Shown here piece by piece: positions 1-13,100 of a stretch of 64,000 nucleotides of DNA. This stretch comes from Strix aluco. Its lineage: Eukaryota > Chordata > Aves > Strigiformes > Strigidae. Every line of letters begins with the position of its first letter. Within the stretch, counting starts at the first letter, position 1. The DNA is taken from NCBI RefSeq assembly GCF_031877795.1, contig NC_133933.1, forward strand, positions 73,549,730-73,613,729. The letters run 5' to 3'. The notes under the pieces are model-generated. The model was not told the DNA's origin, did not search any database, and was given only the letters and a program-made list of their open reading frames with translations. A program made the position numbers and the translations under genes.

Positions 1-2630
1 AAAAGCACTGGTATAACTTTAAACCTCAGACAAACTTGAATTATACTCACAGGGAAAATTATCACCATCATATTCTTCAGTGCCAAGCCAGAAGTTTCAC
101 TTTTACTTGAACAGTGGCAGATTTTATAAAAAATAGTAAATATAATTGCAATAGTGTTCCTTATATTAATTAGATCGGAAGGTATCTGACTACTTATGAT
201 TGCTTGACTTAGTGTGACTTCACCTGCTGCTTGGAGTGATTCAATTTGCTTATAAGAGAGAGTTTAAAAATAAAGAGAAGAGAGCAACTGTGGGAGATCA
301 ACATAGAACTGTGTAATTGCAATCAGATTTGTCTTTTACATTTTTATCACCTATGAGCTTTTTGCATGTGAAAAGGTCTAACGATGGAAGACTACTGTTT
401 AAGCAATTCTTATGTGAAACAGCTATAGGCTTTCTTTATGCTGTCGATTTTAATGAAGTGCATTTATTGAGTACTTCTTATTTTCCATTGAAAACATTTA
501 TCTGTGGTTCCTTCAGGACACAACTAGAAGGTATATGGTAAATTTTTGTAATCTAAGAATTGATCTGAACACAGCACTAACAGCATGATTTTAAATAAGT
601 GAAACTAAATTGATGCAATTCAGAGCCAGTGAAGGTAAACTGGTATAACCTGCGCCAATGTCAATGAAACAATGCCCAAAATAAGACATGTTTATTTAAA
701 TAAATTGGCAGTGTATGTTAACATCAGGTACGTCTAGATAGTGTCTTTCCAGCTTCCTTGGTCACATCAAAAGGACAAGAAATTGGTCTAAGATGACTAA
801 AATTGACTAAGTATGGATACATTTAAAAATGAGTGAAGCGTTTATCTTAATGCTGCATGATATTCTTGTTTTAAAACACCTGACATCACAACAGAAGTAG
901 TGCACATGTAAAATAAATGAAAAACTGGTAGCTGAATTCAAGGAGTAACTATCAGTGGGAAAGGATCATCAGGTGGGCCTGTTTCCAGTAGAATTCAGTG
1001 GAAATTAATGCGAGTCCTGGCACTGCTCAATAATTTCTTAGTGCAAGTCCTGGAACTGCTCAATAATTTCATGAACAGGGTGGAAATAAATACAGTGAGT
1101 AAAAGCTATTGAGTAACTAACAATAAGGGTAGAGCAGTTGCACAAAGGAGTTTAACTTTAGTGTGTTAGTCTTGTTCCAATAAAATATCTTAATATAATA
1201 AAAAGTAAACTAGTATGTTTCAACATACATGTCTAGTATGTAATAGATTTTGTAGTGCTTAAAAGTCTTCAAGGATGGATGCTTTTCTAGAAGTTATCTT
1301 TCTGTCAAACATGCATTAAGTGTACTCCGTACACGTTACATAGGTAGGAAATAAGACTCAAGTCTATTAGAGGAATCCTTTCTGGTGTTGGTTTTTATGA
1401 ATCTATTTTTAACCAGCGAAACTTCTGCACCTTGACCAGACCTGATAAAAGCAGTTGTTCGTGTCACCGGAGCACTTAGGCATGGCACTGCTGCAGGAGT
1501 CTGGGCTTTTTCTGTGTGACTGTGTTCAGCATGAAGTAGGGTCCCAGCTCTGCTGGAGCACTGAGATACGCTGAAGTGTTATCAGGAAGAATCACAGCAG
1601 TTCCTGCAAACAGACCATTAAGGAAGCTGCCGTGCTTCTTCCAGGTTAGCAGTTTTGCTTGCAGTGCAATTTTTTGCTTGGGAGTTATACTGATGCAGTT
1701 CCTAGTGTGGATGTAGGTAGGATGTTGGATGCTTTTATGCGAGACCAATCTTTTCTCTTTCCTATTTAGAAAGCTTAAGCCTTTGAACTGGCAAAACTGC
1801 GTCCATGCGAACGGGGTTACAGCACTTAAAGGATTCCAGTGCAGCGTTGGCTTGCTTTCATTTAGGCAAGGTCCATGCTTCTTAGGCTGCTGAAAATGGA
1901 TGTCTTGAACTTTCAATTCAGAAACTGAAAAGATACCCTAGGCATATAGTCATACCATTTTAACTCTGCTTGGTTGTGTGGTATAATGTGAAGTAATACT
2001 AAAACTAGACTATCTAATCTAAGCTATTATTCAGCATTTAAATATGTGAAGCAGAGAGAGCACAGCTAAGAATATGCCAATAAAGTTGCCATGATTTAAG
2101 ATGCCTGTTTTCCCATGTTTCTTTGGGGTAGAGATAGGCACAGAAACATTTGAAAACTTGGGCAGAAAAATTTTTACTTTCACATTTGTGGATGTTAATA
2201 AAATTTCAGCCTACAAAATTGTTCTGGGTATATTTTGAAATCTTTATACCCTGAGTTAAGAACCAATTAAAAATTGAAAGTGAAGGCTAGTAAAGCTTAA
2301 TTTTTTTCCACATATTTCTTATGATTAATATAAGAAGTATGTGTGACAGAAAAGGATTACAGACCAATAGCACCACTTCCCCTGTAATCTTTATCCCTTT
2401 CCTGACTAAGTGCTATCTGCTAATACAAATCCCCAAGATCCTGACCTCTCTTTTTTGCTTTCCTTCCCTGCAAGCACAGTGGAGGAAATGATTCCTGTCA
2501 CGTAGCCAAAGGGGGCATATTTACATGGCTCCACATGATGTGATGAGGAAATCCTGTTGCAGAGAAATCAGGAGAAAAACAAGTAGGTTGCCTGTTCTGC
2601 CCCTCTTTTTTTGGAAGTCCTGCCTCTGCT
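1..2630. other. AT-rich unique non-coding stretch
   Basis: No gene, RNA or recognisable transposon is visible here. The only structure seen is a 33-bp tandem duplication at about 1011-1076 (annotated separately). A 146-codon minus-strand frame at 1476-1916 is open, but I recognise no domain in it, so it is not called a gene. Confidence 0.6.
1011..1076. repeat. 33-bp tandem duplication, two copies
   Basis: Two consecutive units share the core AGTCCTGG(C/A)ACTGCTCAATAATTTC with a period of 33 bp (second core starts 33 bases after the first). The copies differ at only a few positions, so this is a local tandem duplication. No function is apparent. Confidence 0.8.
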
Positions 2631-2633
2631 CCT

Positions 2634-2991
2634 CTACAGGTTTGCTTCCTGAATCACCTCTTCTGTGACTTTATCAGTACAGATCTCTTTGTTTCTCAAT
2701 TTTGTTTCTCCGTTTTTGAACATGGAGGTTTTCAGGACATTATTCTCCTTCCTGGTATCTACTGTGATTGTGGTGATGTCTGCTACAGATTTTTGCTTTG
2801 CAGATTTTTCTTGTAGTACTCGTATTTTTTTGTTCTTCCACTGATCATCTTTAAGTGCGTCACCAAAGTAAGGAACTGCTGTAAGTGCTTTAACTCTGTT
2901 CTCTTCTGGGATGGGGGAAAAAGCCTCCACTGCAGACAGGAGTGTGTTATAATTCCAAATCCTAAAGCATGCCAATAGCTTTGGCTGTAGC
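2634..2991 (-). other. Candidate unidentified terminal coding exon
   Basis: On the minus strand a frame stays open to a stop at 2634-2636. It encodes a polar, Lys/Glu/Thr-rich tail that includes IPEENRVKALTAVPYFGDAL and ends TEEVIQEANL. Two acceptor-like sites precede or interrupt it: a pyrimidine-rich run ending in TTTCCTCTAG just above 2991, and CTCCTGTCTGCAG near 2936. Read as a last exon from either acceptor, about 98 to 118 codons would be coding. The mixed, charged composition looks more like a real protein than the low-complexity chance frames nearby. I cannot name the gene. No polyadenylation signal or partner exon was identified. It could equally be a chance frame or an exon of a lineage-specific transcript. 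Confidence 0.3.
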
Positions 2992-3040
2992 CTAGAGGAA
3001 ACCAAACGTAGAAGGGTTTAATGTTTGTTTGAAAATGCAT

Positions 3041-5180
3041 TTAGTACATATATAGCCCGTGGTTAATATTTTCTAGATTATATTATAAACAATATATGAA
3101 ACCTCAGTGTGGGAGCTTTCCTTCACCTACCAAGACAATACCTACAAGGCTGAATTCCCTTCCCTACTGGCTCTGAGATCTGTAATCAAAATCATCAGTG
3201 AAATGCATCAGTTGTCTAGAAAGGAAACCTTTAGTAAATGTAGGACCCCATGTAAAATCAACATGGAGCTTATGCAAAAAATCAATTTTATTAAATGTAT
3301 GTGATAGTAAAAGCTACAGAGCAGTTGTTAAGAAAGCATGATGCATGTGAGTGTCATCCTGCAGTTTCAAACCAGGAATACTCTCCTTCAAAGGCTAACT
3401 GCTCCTTCAGCTGGCAGCCAGGTCATGTATGTTTAGAGCTGGGTCTGATCAGAGACCACAAGATTAAGAACAAAAGCACTTTTCCACTGTAGCATTAATT
3501 TTGATACACAATGCTATATGTTAAAAGCTTTAAGCTTCTGGAACATTTAGGTCTAGATCCCACTTTGTGCCTCAAAACCATTGCTATGTTTGTACAATGC
3601 ACCATATGCTATTTTAAAAAATCTCTGCTTTCAGAGAGGAGCTTATCAAAACAGAAAAAATTTATGTTTTATTCCAAACCCATAATTCTACATATATCTT
3701 TTGGTCTGCATCTCCCATTTGTAGTCTTTCAGAAGGACATAGAAGGGACACAGCAGGCCTCCAGTGATTAAATAAAATTTACCGAGATCAGATGATGGTG
3801 CTGTGTTCTGCCTTTGCCAGTCTCAGGATATGGAGTCAGATCCAATTTCCTAGCCTGGCCTCTCCAGCATGGCAGTAATTTAGTAACACAAAGAACTAAT
3901 GGTCAAAGCATTGTCATACCAGTCAAAGAGATTGTGCAATGCTTATTTGCTTAATTTTTTAGTGATTTTCTTCTTTCCAGTAATACTGGAATTTATCCAA
4001 TGTCAAAAACATTTTTTGACCTGCTTAAAGATGTTTAGGCTAAAAACCTGACATCTTGTGTTTAAGGTAAGAATGAGTAGGAGGATATTGGGGAACAACC
4101 AAGTCAGACTTCCACAGTATAAAAGTGTATAACCCTATGGAATAGAAAGCTGTAGAATATGATAAATGTTTCAGGAGAAAAAGAAAATTTTCTCCTTAAA
4201 AATAATAAAAACATTTCAGCTTTCAGATTAGGAAGAGCCAGAAATACTAACAGCTTCTCATTCTGTAATGCAGCTCTTTTCCCCGCTCTTCTTAAGAGTG
4301 CAATGTAAAAAGAGGTAGAAGTTGAGTACAAGGGCAAGGGCGAGAAATATTAAATGTATAAACATTCTTTAGGTTTTTCTTATTTTACTGAAAAATGCAA
4401 AACACTCAATAAATTTAAAGTTTGTGTTGCAAATTCTTGTTTTATTAACAGATCTCTGTATCTCAGAAGGTGAATGAAGCTTAGAGATGAGGAGACAAAA
4501 ACCACAAGAGCTACAGTTGTAGTCCTGCCTTACAAATTTAAAGGAAAAACTAAATCCAGTGTAATTATGGAACATCAAGTTATCAAAGATTGTAAGATCA
4601 GTGGTTTTTCCCCTCACATCTTACTTTCAGCAAGTATGTAGGGAAGAGTGAACACCCTGAAAAGACCTGACTTGAATAAGAAGCCAGCATTGCGAAAAGG
4701 TTGACTAACACTGCTCGTAAATACAGGATCTTGACTATTGGGTCAGTGATTTAGGGTGTTTTCCACACACTGCTCGGACATGGGGCCAGGGCTCTGTGCC
4801 TGCCCACCTCTGGGCATCGTCCATGTGGCCGCCTGCCCCATGCATGGCCCTCAGCTCACTCAGCAGTGCTGTGGGGCAGCAGCCTCTGCACTGACTCTGC
4901 TCTGGCCAACAGGACACTGCGGGATACACCACCTGTATGTAGTGGGATGAGACCTGACAGCACATGCTGCTGTTTTAAAGCTACATAGGTTTTCTTGTAT
5001 AGATTTGCTCAGTTAAGCTATGAAAAATACAATTTCTGCATGTTTGACTGCTACTTTATGAGGCCATCAATTTTTAAGAGGGTTTTATGAAGTTTTGATC
5101 TGGGCAAACATAGTTATTAGATAACGTCTATCTAGTTTTAAGAAGAAAATAAAAACCACAAATAAAGTAATAAAAATGGG
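3041..5180. other. Unique non-coding stretch with a small GC-rich patch
   Basis: No supported gene. The block at about 4750-4960 is clearly more GC-rich than its surroundings and has overlapping open frames on both strands, but their sequences match nothing I know and composition alone explains them. Confidence 0.5.
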
Positions 5181-5470
5181 CAATAATAAAAAACCTTAAG
5201 GATTTGGTGTGTGCAAGGTGAAGATTTAGGTTCGGTTTGACTGACAGGAAGAGAGGGAACTGTAGATCTCTAACATGAATCATTGTCCCTTGCTCATCAT
5301 AAAGTTTAATTTTCAAGTAGTTTAGCAATAATAAAAACCCTTAAGGATTCTCTGTGTGTGAGGTGAAGATTTAGGTTTGGTTTGACTGACAGGAAGAGCG
5401 GGAACTGTAGAACTCTAACATGAATCATTGTCCCTTGCTCATCATAAAGTTTAATTTTCAAGTAGTTTAG
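5181..5470. repeat. 145-bp tandem duplication, two copies
   Basis: Unit 1 (5181-5325) and unit 2 (5326-5470) start with the same CAATAATAAAAA(C) string and end with the same TTTTCAAGTAGTTTAG string, period 145 bp. By eye only about ten positions differ, most in a short block near the start (TTGGTGTGTGCAAGG against CTCTGTGTGTGAGG). This is a direct segmental duplication of otherwise unique DNA. It carries no recognised gene or transposon end. Confidence 0.95.
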
Positions 5471-8400
5471 CCTCAGATTACCAGAAAAAATTTCTGATTC
5501 CACTCTAGATAATGTTGGTGAGACAGCTGTAGATTTAAGGGTTGTTAAAGAATTCTTATTCACAAAATTATGCACTTACCTTTAATCACATATTTAATTC
5601 TCATGTAAGCTAATGGGGTTTAAAAATGTTCTGCAGTCCTTTTGCTTTCAATGGAACTTTAACATTTTCTTCAACTGTAAATTTCCTTAAATGCTTTTCT
5701 TAACTGGGGACTTTCCCATCTTCCTGCTTTGCAGGATCAGCCTCTAGCTCCTTCCCCTGTGGTAGGCACCAGCCTCCCAGGTACTGGGTACAGAGAGCCA
5801 GGATCTAGGTGGGGAGCAGGGTGAAGCTCTACCAGCTCCCTTTGCTCTGTAATGGGAGAGACACTATAGGCACCACAGGGGATAGTGTGTGCTCATATGG
5901 GAGGCGGTCTGGAGTCTCCCTGGTAAATCCCTTTCTGAATCACCCCTCACGTGGCACAGGCAACAAGTACTGCACCTTGGTTTTCCTGCTGCAGATAAAT
6001 TAAAGGGGATTTTCCCTGTTTTTCTACAGATTTGGACAGAGGGGTTTTTATTTTTCTGCTATAAATTCATTTTATGAAGAAGTATCAGTTAGGATCTGAT
6101 AGATGATTCTCAGCCGTTTGTCCTCAGCATCCCCTTGTCCCTAGCGTGTTTTCTGCTTTGTAGGGGATTTGCCATTTCATGCATTCAGCTAAAGGTCCCC
6201 AAAAGCATATAAGAGAGTAAAATCTTATGTTTCGTTTTAGAAGATTTTATAAGAATCGTAATGATGATTATTGTTTACTATTTTATTTAAAGGAGAAGCT
6301 CCCTTCGGGACAAAGAAAACAACCCTTTGGTCTAACCGGTCAAATGACATTCCAGGAACATTAGCGTCACTGGGGGTCCCTAGTGACTGAAACTTCAAAA
6401 CGTTTGGCTTCTCTCTGTTTATTTAGTGACAGAAAATGTGGAATGCTTTTGCCAAATTATTTGGAAGAGACTTAGCGGTGAGTAATCTGAGTTTTCTGTC
6501 TGTTTTTTATTCCTTGTGAAATTTAGTAGTGGTACCTAAACTCATGTGTAGTATACTTCTAGCCACAGAGTAAGAGGAATAAATGAGTCTGTAGTAGAAA
6601 TATCTGATTGTTTCAAATATAAGGCCAAGATGGAGAGCCATGGTGTAGCCAAGGAGAAACATGGGTGAATGGATTTTACCTACTTCAATGTAGAGCAAGG
6701 AAGAAATTATTTCTTTCTTGCTACCTATCAAACAGGCGTGTTTACCTAAGTTTTTATTTACCAGATACCTAGTGTATCTTTTTTTAAAAAAAATTATCAC
6801 TACATCACTGGAAGAAAAGAACATAATTTAATTTTATTTTTCTTTGCTAGTTGAAATGTCCAATTTAATGTCTTCCTGGAAAGGAAGGAATATAATGCTA
6901 ACAATCCTTAACTGTTATATTGCTTAAGCATTTGAAAGAACCATAGCTATAGCTTATTTTAATTTACTAAAAGAGTCCAAGAGTTACAGTTATGCCATGT
7001 TTAACTTTATAACAGTCATACAGAGCTCAGTCTGACACTAGGTACGTTGCCCAAAATAATTTTGCTAAGCGGTACTGTTATTTTATTTAGAAATGAAAAG
7101 AAAATGGTTTTCTAATTCAAAGTTTTGTCAAGACTTTGAATGTAATAGCTCTCAGTAAATCTCAAATTGCTTTATGAGTGTAGGTAAATATCATCATGCA
7201 TGTCCCATGTCTATCCATGTCTATCAGCTGGACTCACAGTGCTGTTGTGGCTACCAAATATTCCTCTCACCCTGGTTCACAAAAGTCCTATTAGCATAGA
7301 GAAACACTTGTCTGCACCAAGATCAGCCCGTAACTGAACATGCCACCTATGGAACTGTCTCTGCTTGACTTCTGCCAGTACCAGCCTTTCCTTGGTGCAG
7401 GTAGAATAAACTTGGGGTCTTGAGGGGTTTATTCTTCCTCAGGAGTTTTCCTCAGGATCTCTCTGTACTTCCATGTGGTGGGTGTTTGCTTTGAAAACCT
7501 AGCTATTTCCCTGAAAGCCCAAGGACCAGAGACCTGTGGCGTCCCTCTCTTATTTCCCAGGGGACCCTGCCTGGTACCACTCTTAAAAGTATACCCAGGC
7601 TTGGCCAGCCAGAGCTGAACAGTGTTCCAGGAACATGGCTGTGAACACCTCCCTTGGGTTTACAGGGTAAGCATGGGATGGCAGGGGCTCAAAGTGCATG
7701 TCCTCTCCTCAGGGTAGCAAGTCAGGAGACAAGTGCTGAGCACTATTTCTGGCAAGAGACAAAACCTGGTTTTGTTATTCAGTTCCCAAAATAACTTTGT
7801 TCTTTTCTCCCACAAGGCTGAGGTGACGAAGTTGTCCCTGATGCTGCAGAGAGGAGCCTCCCTGCAGGCTCCGTGCCCCAGGGTGGAGCAGAAGTCACAT
7901 CAGCTGCTTTTGACAGAAGAGCTGCAGAGCAACTCTAGAATAGCCTGAATTCTAACCAGAAAATAGAGCAGGCCTTAGGCTTAGCATGTTTCCAGGTTTG
8001 GCCCTCAGCTGCAAGGACAGTCATTCTCCTCTGCTCCAGCCCACCCAGTCAGCCCCAAGAGGTGGGGGTGAGCTCTGCCCAGGCTTCCACCCCCCTCAGC
8101 TGCCTCCAGCAGCACCACAGGGTCCCCTGGGGAAACAAAGACCTGTTGCCCCTCCTGAAGGGCCTTCCCGGCCCACCTTGTCTTCTCTTGTCCACTAGAA
8201 GCTTTGAACCCCCAGTTACACAGAGTGTTGGGGGATACCGTCCTTAAGGCATTCCAGGACAATGGCTCCACTCTCTGTTTCAGCACTGCATATGAAACCA
8301 GAAAAGAAATACTGGTCCAAAACCTGCTCCCCCACAACCCCTATATTCTCTATATATCTTCTATATGTTCTCACTCTCCAGAACAAGACTGATTGCCTGA

Positions 8401-9689
8401 GAGGACTCCCTTGCTCCCAGGAATGCCACTGTAATGGTTGTGCTCAGGAGAAGAGGACTTTACCTTGATTAGGATCCTTGCTAAAGGTCAGCAGAGGAAG
8501 AGGAGGGTGGTGAGGATGAGGACAGAGCATTTGATAGTAAGTAGGAGGCAGTGGAGTGGGGCAGCATGGGTAGGTACAACACTATTTTGTATCCAGATAA
8601 AAACCATGGATGTTAGGCTTGTCCCTGTGTGGATATTCATGCATCTGGGCTATGAGTGGGGCTGATGTCTGTTTAAGGTGGCCAGCTGGCTAGAATAAGC
8701 TCCGAAGACTTATTTTCTTTTGGACTGCAGGTGGGAAGGAAATGAAAACTAGTTGCTGCCTGGGAACAAAATTAGAGTCAGATGCGCACACTTGTGGGAT
8801 GCTAGCCAGTGAGGTACAATGTTATTGTCTAGAGCTTTTCCAGCTCTGCAGAAACCTGCTGCCAGGGAGATTTTGACAGCTGATAATCACCAGTAAAATG
8901 GAGAAGAGCTCAGGGTGGAGAAGGAAGGAGAGATGCTGTATGTATGAGGCAAGGAGCAGGGGGGAGTCCAGCCATTGCAACCATGCTACCCAGGCAGGTC
9001 TCTGCCAGAGTGGTGTGGAGGAGGCACCTTCTGACTCTGGCCATAGGCTGTCCCTGGTGAGAAGAGCGTGTTGGCTCAGCTCTGGTGAACAGGACATCTC
9101 TGCAAAGCTGTTCTGCAACTGCACGTGACAGGGAAGTGGGACTCTGCCATCACGCAGAGCATGCGAAGAGGATTAGCAGCTCATGTGTGTGAGCAGTGGC
9201 AGTGCTGGGGTGCAGATTCAGGCTGGTCAGGCTCTGCTGCTTTGTGGATCCTTCAGTGGACTTCAGTTTCTGTCACTCCTTAAGCTTACAGGGTGTGCAG
9301 ACCACATCAGAAGGTGGAGGACTAAGTGCCCTCAGGTTTTTTTTTTACCAATATTCAAGCTAGAGGCTCTTTTTCTCTTTCTAGGTGGCTAGATGCAGTC
9401 AGAAGTTGCAGAAGTTATCCTTGAAAGCAGTGGGAGAGACAGCCTAGGAGATCATACCAACCTTGTCATCTCACCTTGCTCCCATGCTTGCATACCTGCT
9501 TGTATACTCTTTGCCATCTTTTACTTTGTTTGCCATATATATTCTGGTTTAGCAGCAGACCAAACATCTGAAATATAGTAACTAGGTAGCTACCATAGAA
9601 GAGAAAAGATAAAAAACTTGTTTAGGAATAGGAAACAGAATTGGAAGAAACAGTCAATCCTTGAAGGCAAGAAGACTTTATCAACGTAG
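5471..9689. other. Unique non-coding stretch, locally GC-richer
   Basis: No transposon was recognised. The parts around 7560-8480 and 8820-9130 are GC-richer than the window average, which gives several overlapping open frames on both strands; none has a recognisable domain. A candidate 51-nt exon lies at 6427-6477 (annotated separately). Confidence 0.5.
6427..6477 (+). other. Candidate small exon with strong splice sites
   Basis: A pyrimidine-rich tract ending TCTCTCTGTTTATTTAG is followed by 51 nt and then an excellent donor, GCG|GTGAGT. The 51 nt are divisible by three. One frame is open throughout (16 complete codons plus split ends). Another contains an ATG followed by 13 codons up to the donor, which would suit a 5' coding exon beginning MWNAFAKLFGRDLA. 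I recognise neither peptide. Without a partner exon this is only a splice-site observation. Confidence 0.2.
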
Positions 9690-10170
9690 TTCAAATCCAT
9701 CCAGAGATCTGTACTGTTCAACATATTCATAGACAACCATAGTTCAATCAGTGGCAAAGAAAGATTGTATATGACCCTAATTTGTTTAAGGCAGCAAGGC
9801 TAGTTGTGGGATGCAGGAAGACTTCACAAGACTGAGTGAGCTGGCAGCAAAATGGCAAATGAAATTCGATGTACGTACATGTAAAGTAAGAGGTGATTCT
9901 TTCCACTGTGAGATGCATATCTAACTTCTCAACCAAAAGAGGTAGATGTCAAAAGGGGAGCTGGAACAAGTTCATGGAGGAGAGACTAAATGCACAGGAG
10001 GTATATCTAGCCCTAGATGTCTCCAAGATGGAAATAATTGATGGCTAGAAGAGCATTAGAGGTATGCATTGCACATACTTGTCCTGTTCTTACTCTTCCC
10101 TGAGCAATATTTTATGACTACTTTTGGCATGAGCATAATGGGCTAGATGGACTGTTACACAAGCAGCATT
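9690..10170 (+). mobile_element. Decayed CR1 LINE fragment (RT end to 3' end)
   Basis: The order of recognisable CR1 strings is preserved on the plus strand. First comes CTGTACTGTTCAACATATTCATAGA, corresponding to the LFNIFI(N)DL block of CR1 reverse transcriptase. Next is GGCAGCAAAATGGCAAATGAAATTCGATGT (the WQMKF-type segment) and then TGTAAAGTAAG (CKV). Finally there is a 3' region with TTACTCTTCCCTGAGCAAT and GGGCTAGATGGACTG, typical of older amniote CR1 tails. The reading frame is destroyed. High divergence suggests an ancient insertion. The 5' limit is uncertain because similarity fades gradually. Confidence 0.7.
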
Positions 10171-13100
10171 ATACAAAATAAACCATGAGCATGGGTAGCA
10201 TAGTGCTTACTGTCTTCCTGCCTTCCTTTCCTCCCCTCCTTAATGCAAGAATTGTGTAAAAATGCTGAAGGTTAAACAGACCTTTAAAATTTTCAGCAGC
10301 TGCTATTTGGAGGAAGGAGAAAAACAAACCCTTCACGATCACTGAAGGTAGGTGTTTCCATTGGATGCAGACAGGCAATAGAGGACAAGGTTACATTCAC
10401 TGAAAGACAAAAGGCGACCGAGGCAGAGAACAAATTGCTCCCTGTTAGTAGGATGATTTAGGGTTTTATTTTATACAAATGGCAACACTGTTGTAATTGT
10501 GATAGTCTAAGGACATAGATGCAGCAATTTTTGAAGAAGAAATAATACCTTTTGTTAGGCTGACTGATAGAGCAACAAAACCCATTTGGCAGCGCTGGTG
10601 CACAGGCACTGTGGCCTTGGGCACACAACCCTTCCTCTGGGCTCCAGCAGATGCCTCTGTCTGGGACACACAGGCCTTTCTTTACTCTGAATCAGGAGCT
10701 TTTCCCTGAGATGGGAAGAAGGGCTTCTGTGCCTGAAAGCTTGCTTGTTTTCTTCAGCTCGACCAGCTGGTCTAATACAGGAGATCATGCCTCACTTAAT
10801 TTTCTTGTATCTGTTAGGGATCTCATAGATGAGGTGCCAGGAGATTGTGTGCAAGACATTTCAGCATTGTCTTTGGATACTGCAAGGCTGCTTACGTTTT
10901 TCTGCAAACATCTTCTGTGCACAGTTTACATTGGGTCTTTATGACAGACACTTCATAAAAATAAAGAGTAGGGAACCTAAGATGAGAAACTGCCAGCAAA
11001 ATTGTTGATATATTTAGTAGCCGGTCATAGATAGATCATTAAGGCTCCCCTTTACACAGATACCTGGCCAGCTCAGGCTCAGGGCAGCCAGCATGTGTCT
11101 TTCAGAGTCCCCTGGGAAAAGCACTCTGTGGGTTTCATCTGCACTGCTGACTGTCTTGGGAGGCGGTGAGGTGGTGTGAAAGGTGGGCAAGGAGCTACAG
11201 CTTGTCCTGTCTTCAGGTGTCTGAAGTTTACTCTTTCAAGCGGTGTAAGGGTAGGCAGGATAGTCCCAAATTTGCAGAAACATTCTTCAAATTGAGGAAT
11301 GCAGACAAGGAGAAATTAAGGGATTTACTCACCCTAACATAGAAAGGCAAGTCACAGGTCACAACAGCTCCAACATCCTCAGTTATGTCCAAGACCAAAT
11401 AGCAATAAAAGGTTTTTATCCTTGACTGTCTTGTGGTGTGTTTGATTGTTTTAATCATGCTCTATGATCACTTGGCCTCATCAAAACCACAGTTTAACAG
11501 AGCTGTATTCATAGTCATCATGCTGTCAGGGGTGGAAGCTTTGGCTGCATGCTTTTCTGTTTCCCACTGAATCACTTTGATGTGGATCCCCCACATCTTG
11601 AGTGAGCTATCTAATAAGTCACCTACTGTGTAAAAGCTGGGTACAGTTCCTCCTCCCACTGTATTTTTAAATGAAAATAACTATGGCATCCGCTTTAGTC
11701 AAGCCTTCAGGGACACAGCTTGTTTCATCTCATAATAGGGCCTGTGAGGAAATTAAGAGACAAAATTTACCTATGTTACTGAAAAAATACGTAGGGAATT
11801 TTTCAGTTCAAACAAGGTTTGATTTAGCCCTGACCAGGAGTTTCATTTCATCTAACATTAGTCACCTAAAAGAGGCATATGATCTAGTCCTGACTTTCTC
11901 CCAAGCAATGGAGAAAGTACCTTGCAATGGAGAAAGTACCTTGCAATGGGAAAGCAAGTCATTTCCTCTCATCTAAGTCTCTGTTTAGGGATAGGGTAGG
12001 AGGAGCCCACGTTTCTTCACTTCTGCCAGTCTCTAGAGCAGGTCCAGGACTACCTTTCTATGAATAGAATTTCACTGATGCTAAATATCCATTATTCAGA
12101 TGGTCTCACAATTATGCATCATCAGTTATATGTATGCGTAGGCTGAAAAATACAATGGTCAGATAAAAATCAACCATGAGTCACTACTGGTCTCTAGGAA
12201 AAAATGCAAAAAATCTTCAAGTATTCACTGTGAGGTAGAAAAAAGTCCAAAACCTTTCCATTAATTATTTGTTGGCTAAGCCCTTCCATCAAGAGCACCA
12301 GCTTTTCATTACCATAGAATATAAAGTAATAAAATCTACAAAAAATATAATTCCACAGGGCCATTTTTCTTTGGAAAAAGCTATTTAAATTTCTGTCTTT
12401 TCTGATTTTAAAGACAGAATATCTGTGATTCCAAGCACATCATAAATATTAGCAACAGAGACTTGTAATATGTGGTTTAACTCTGATAATGGCATCAGAA
12501 GCACCTGAAACACGATGCTAAGGCTGCATTAGAGTCTATAAGTCGACATAGCCTCCAAAAGCTCAACTTAAGAAAACAAATTGTGTCTGAACAAAACAAA
12601 GTACCCTGCACGTGGGAAACAAAACATCAGCACATATATTACAGTTTTGGATAACAGTTCAGATTTTTCTTGAAGTCATGATAGGTACTCCTGGTAAATG
12701 TTGCTTGGAGCTTTCTTTTACTAGTTCTTTTATACTCGAGGGAGCATTTATAGCGGATTCCTGTTTAAATCTGCTGAAGCCATCTTCTTGGTTCAGTTTT
12801 TAGAATATCTTTCGGAAAGTTATCTCATGGTGCATTGTCTGAGCCACTGTAATCAGATAGGGGATAATCTTACAAAAGTTACAACTTTTGGGGGATGCGA
12901 CCATTATTACAAATTAAGTTTAAAAAAGTCTAAAGAGAAGCAACCTGTAACAGACCTTGTGCACACAACCAAGTGATAAGAACAGACATATTAAGATAGG
13001 AAAGTTATATTTCTTTTTTATCTAAATTCCATGTCTCTACTGGACAAATGTAAAATTATCTTGATTGCTCTCCAATTCCCATATTTCAAGATGACCTATC

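Noticed and set aside
1476..1916. 146-codon minus-strand frame
   Set aside because: Long for this AT-rich region, but I see no domain, signal peptide or splice sites, and composition is unremarkable. Left as a chance frame.
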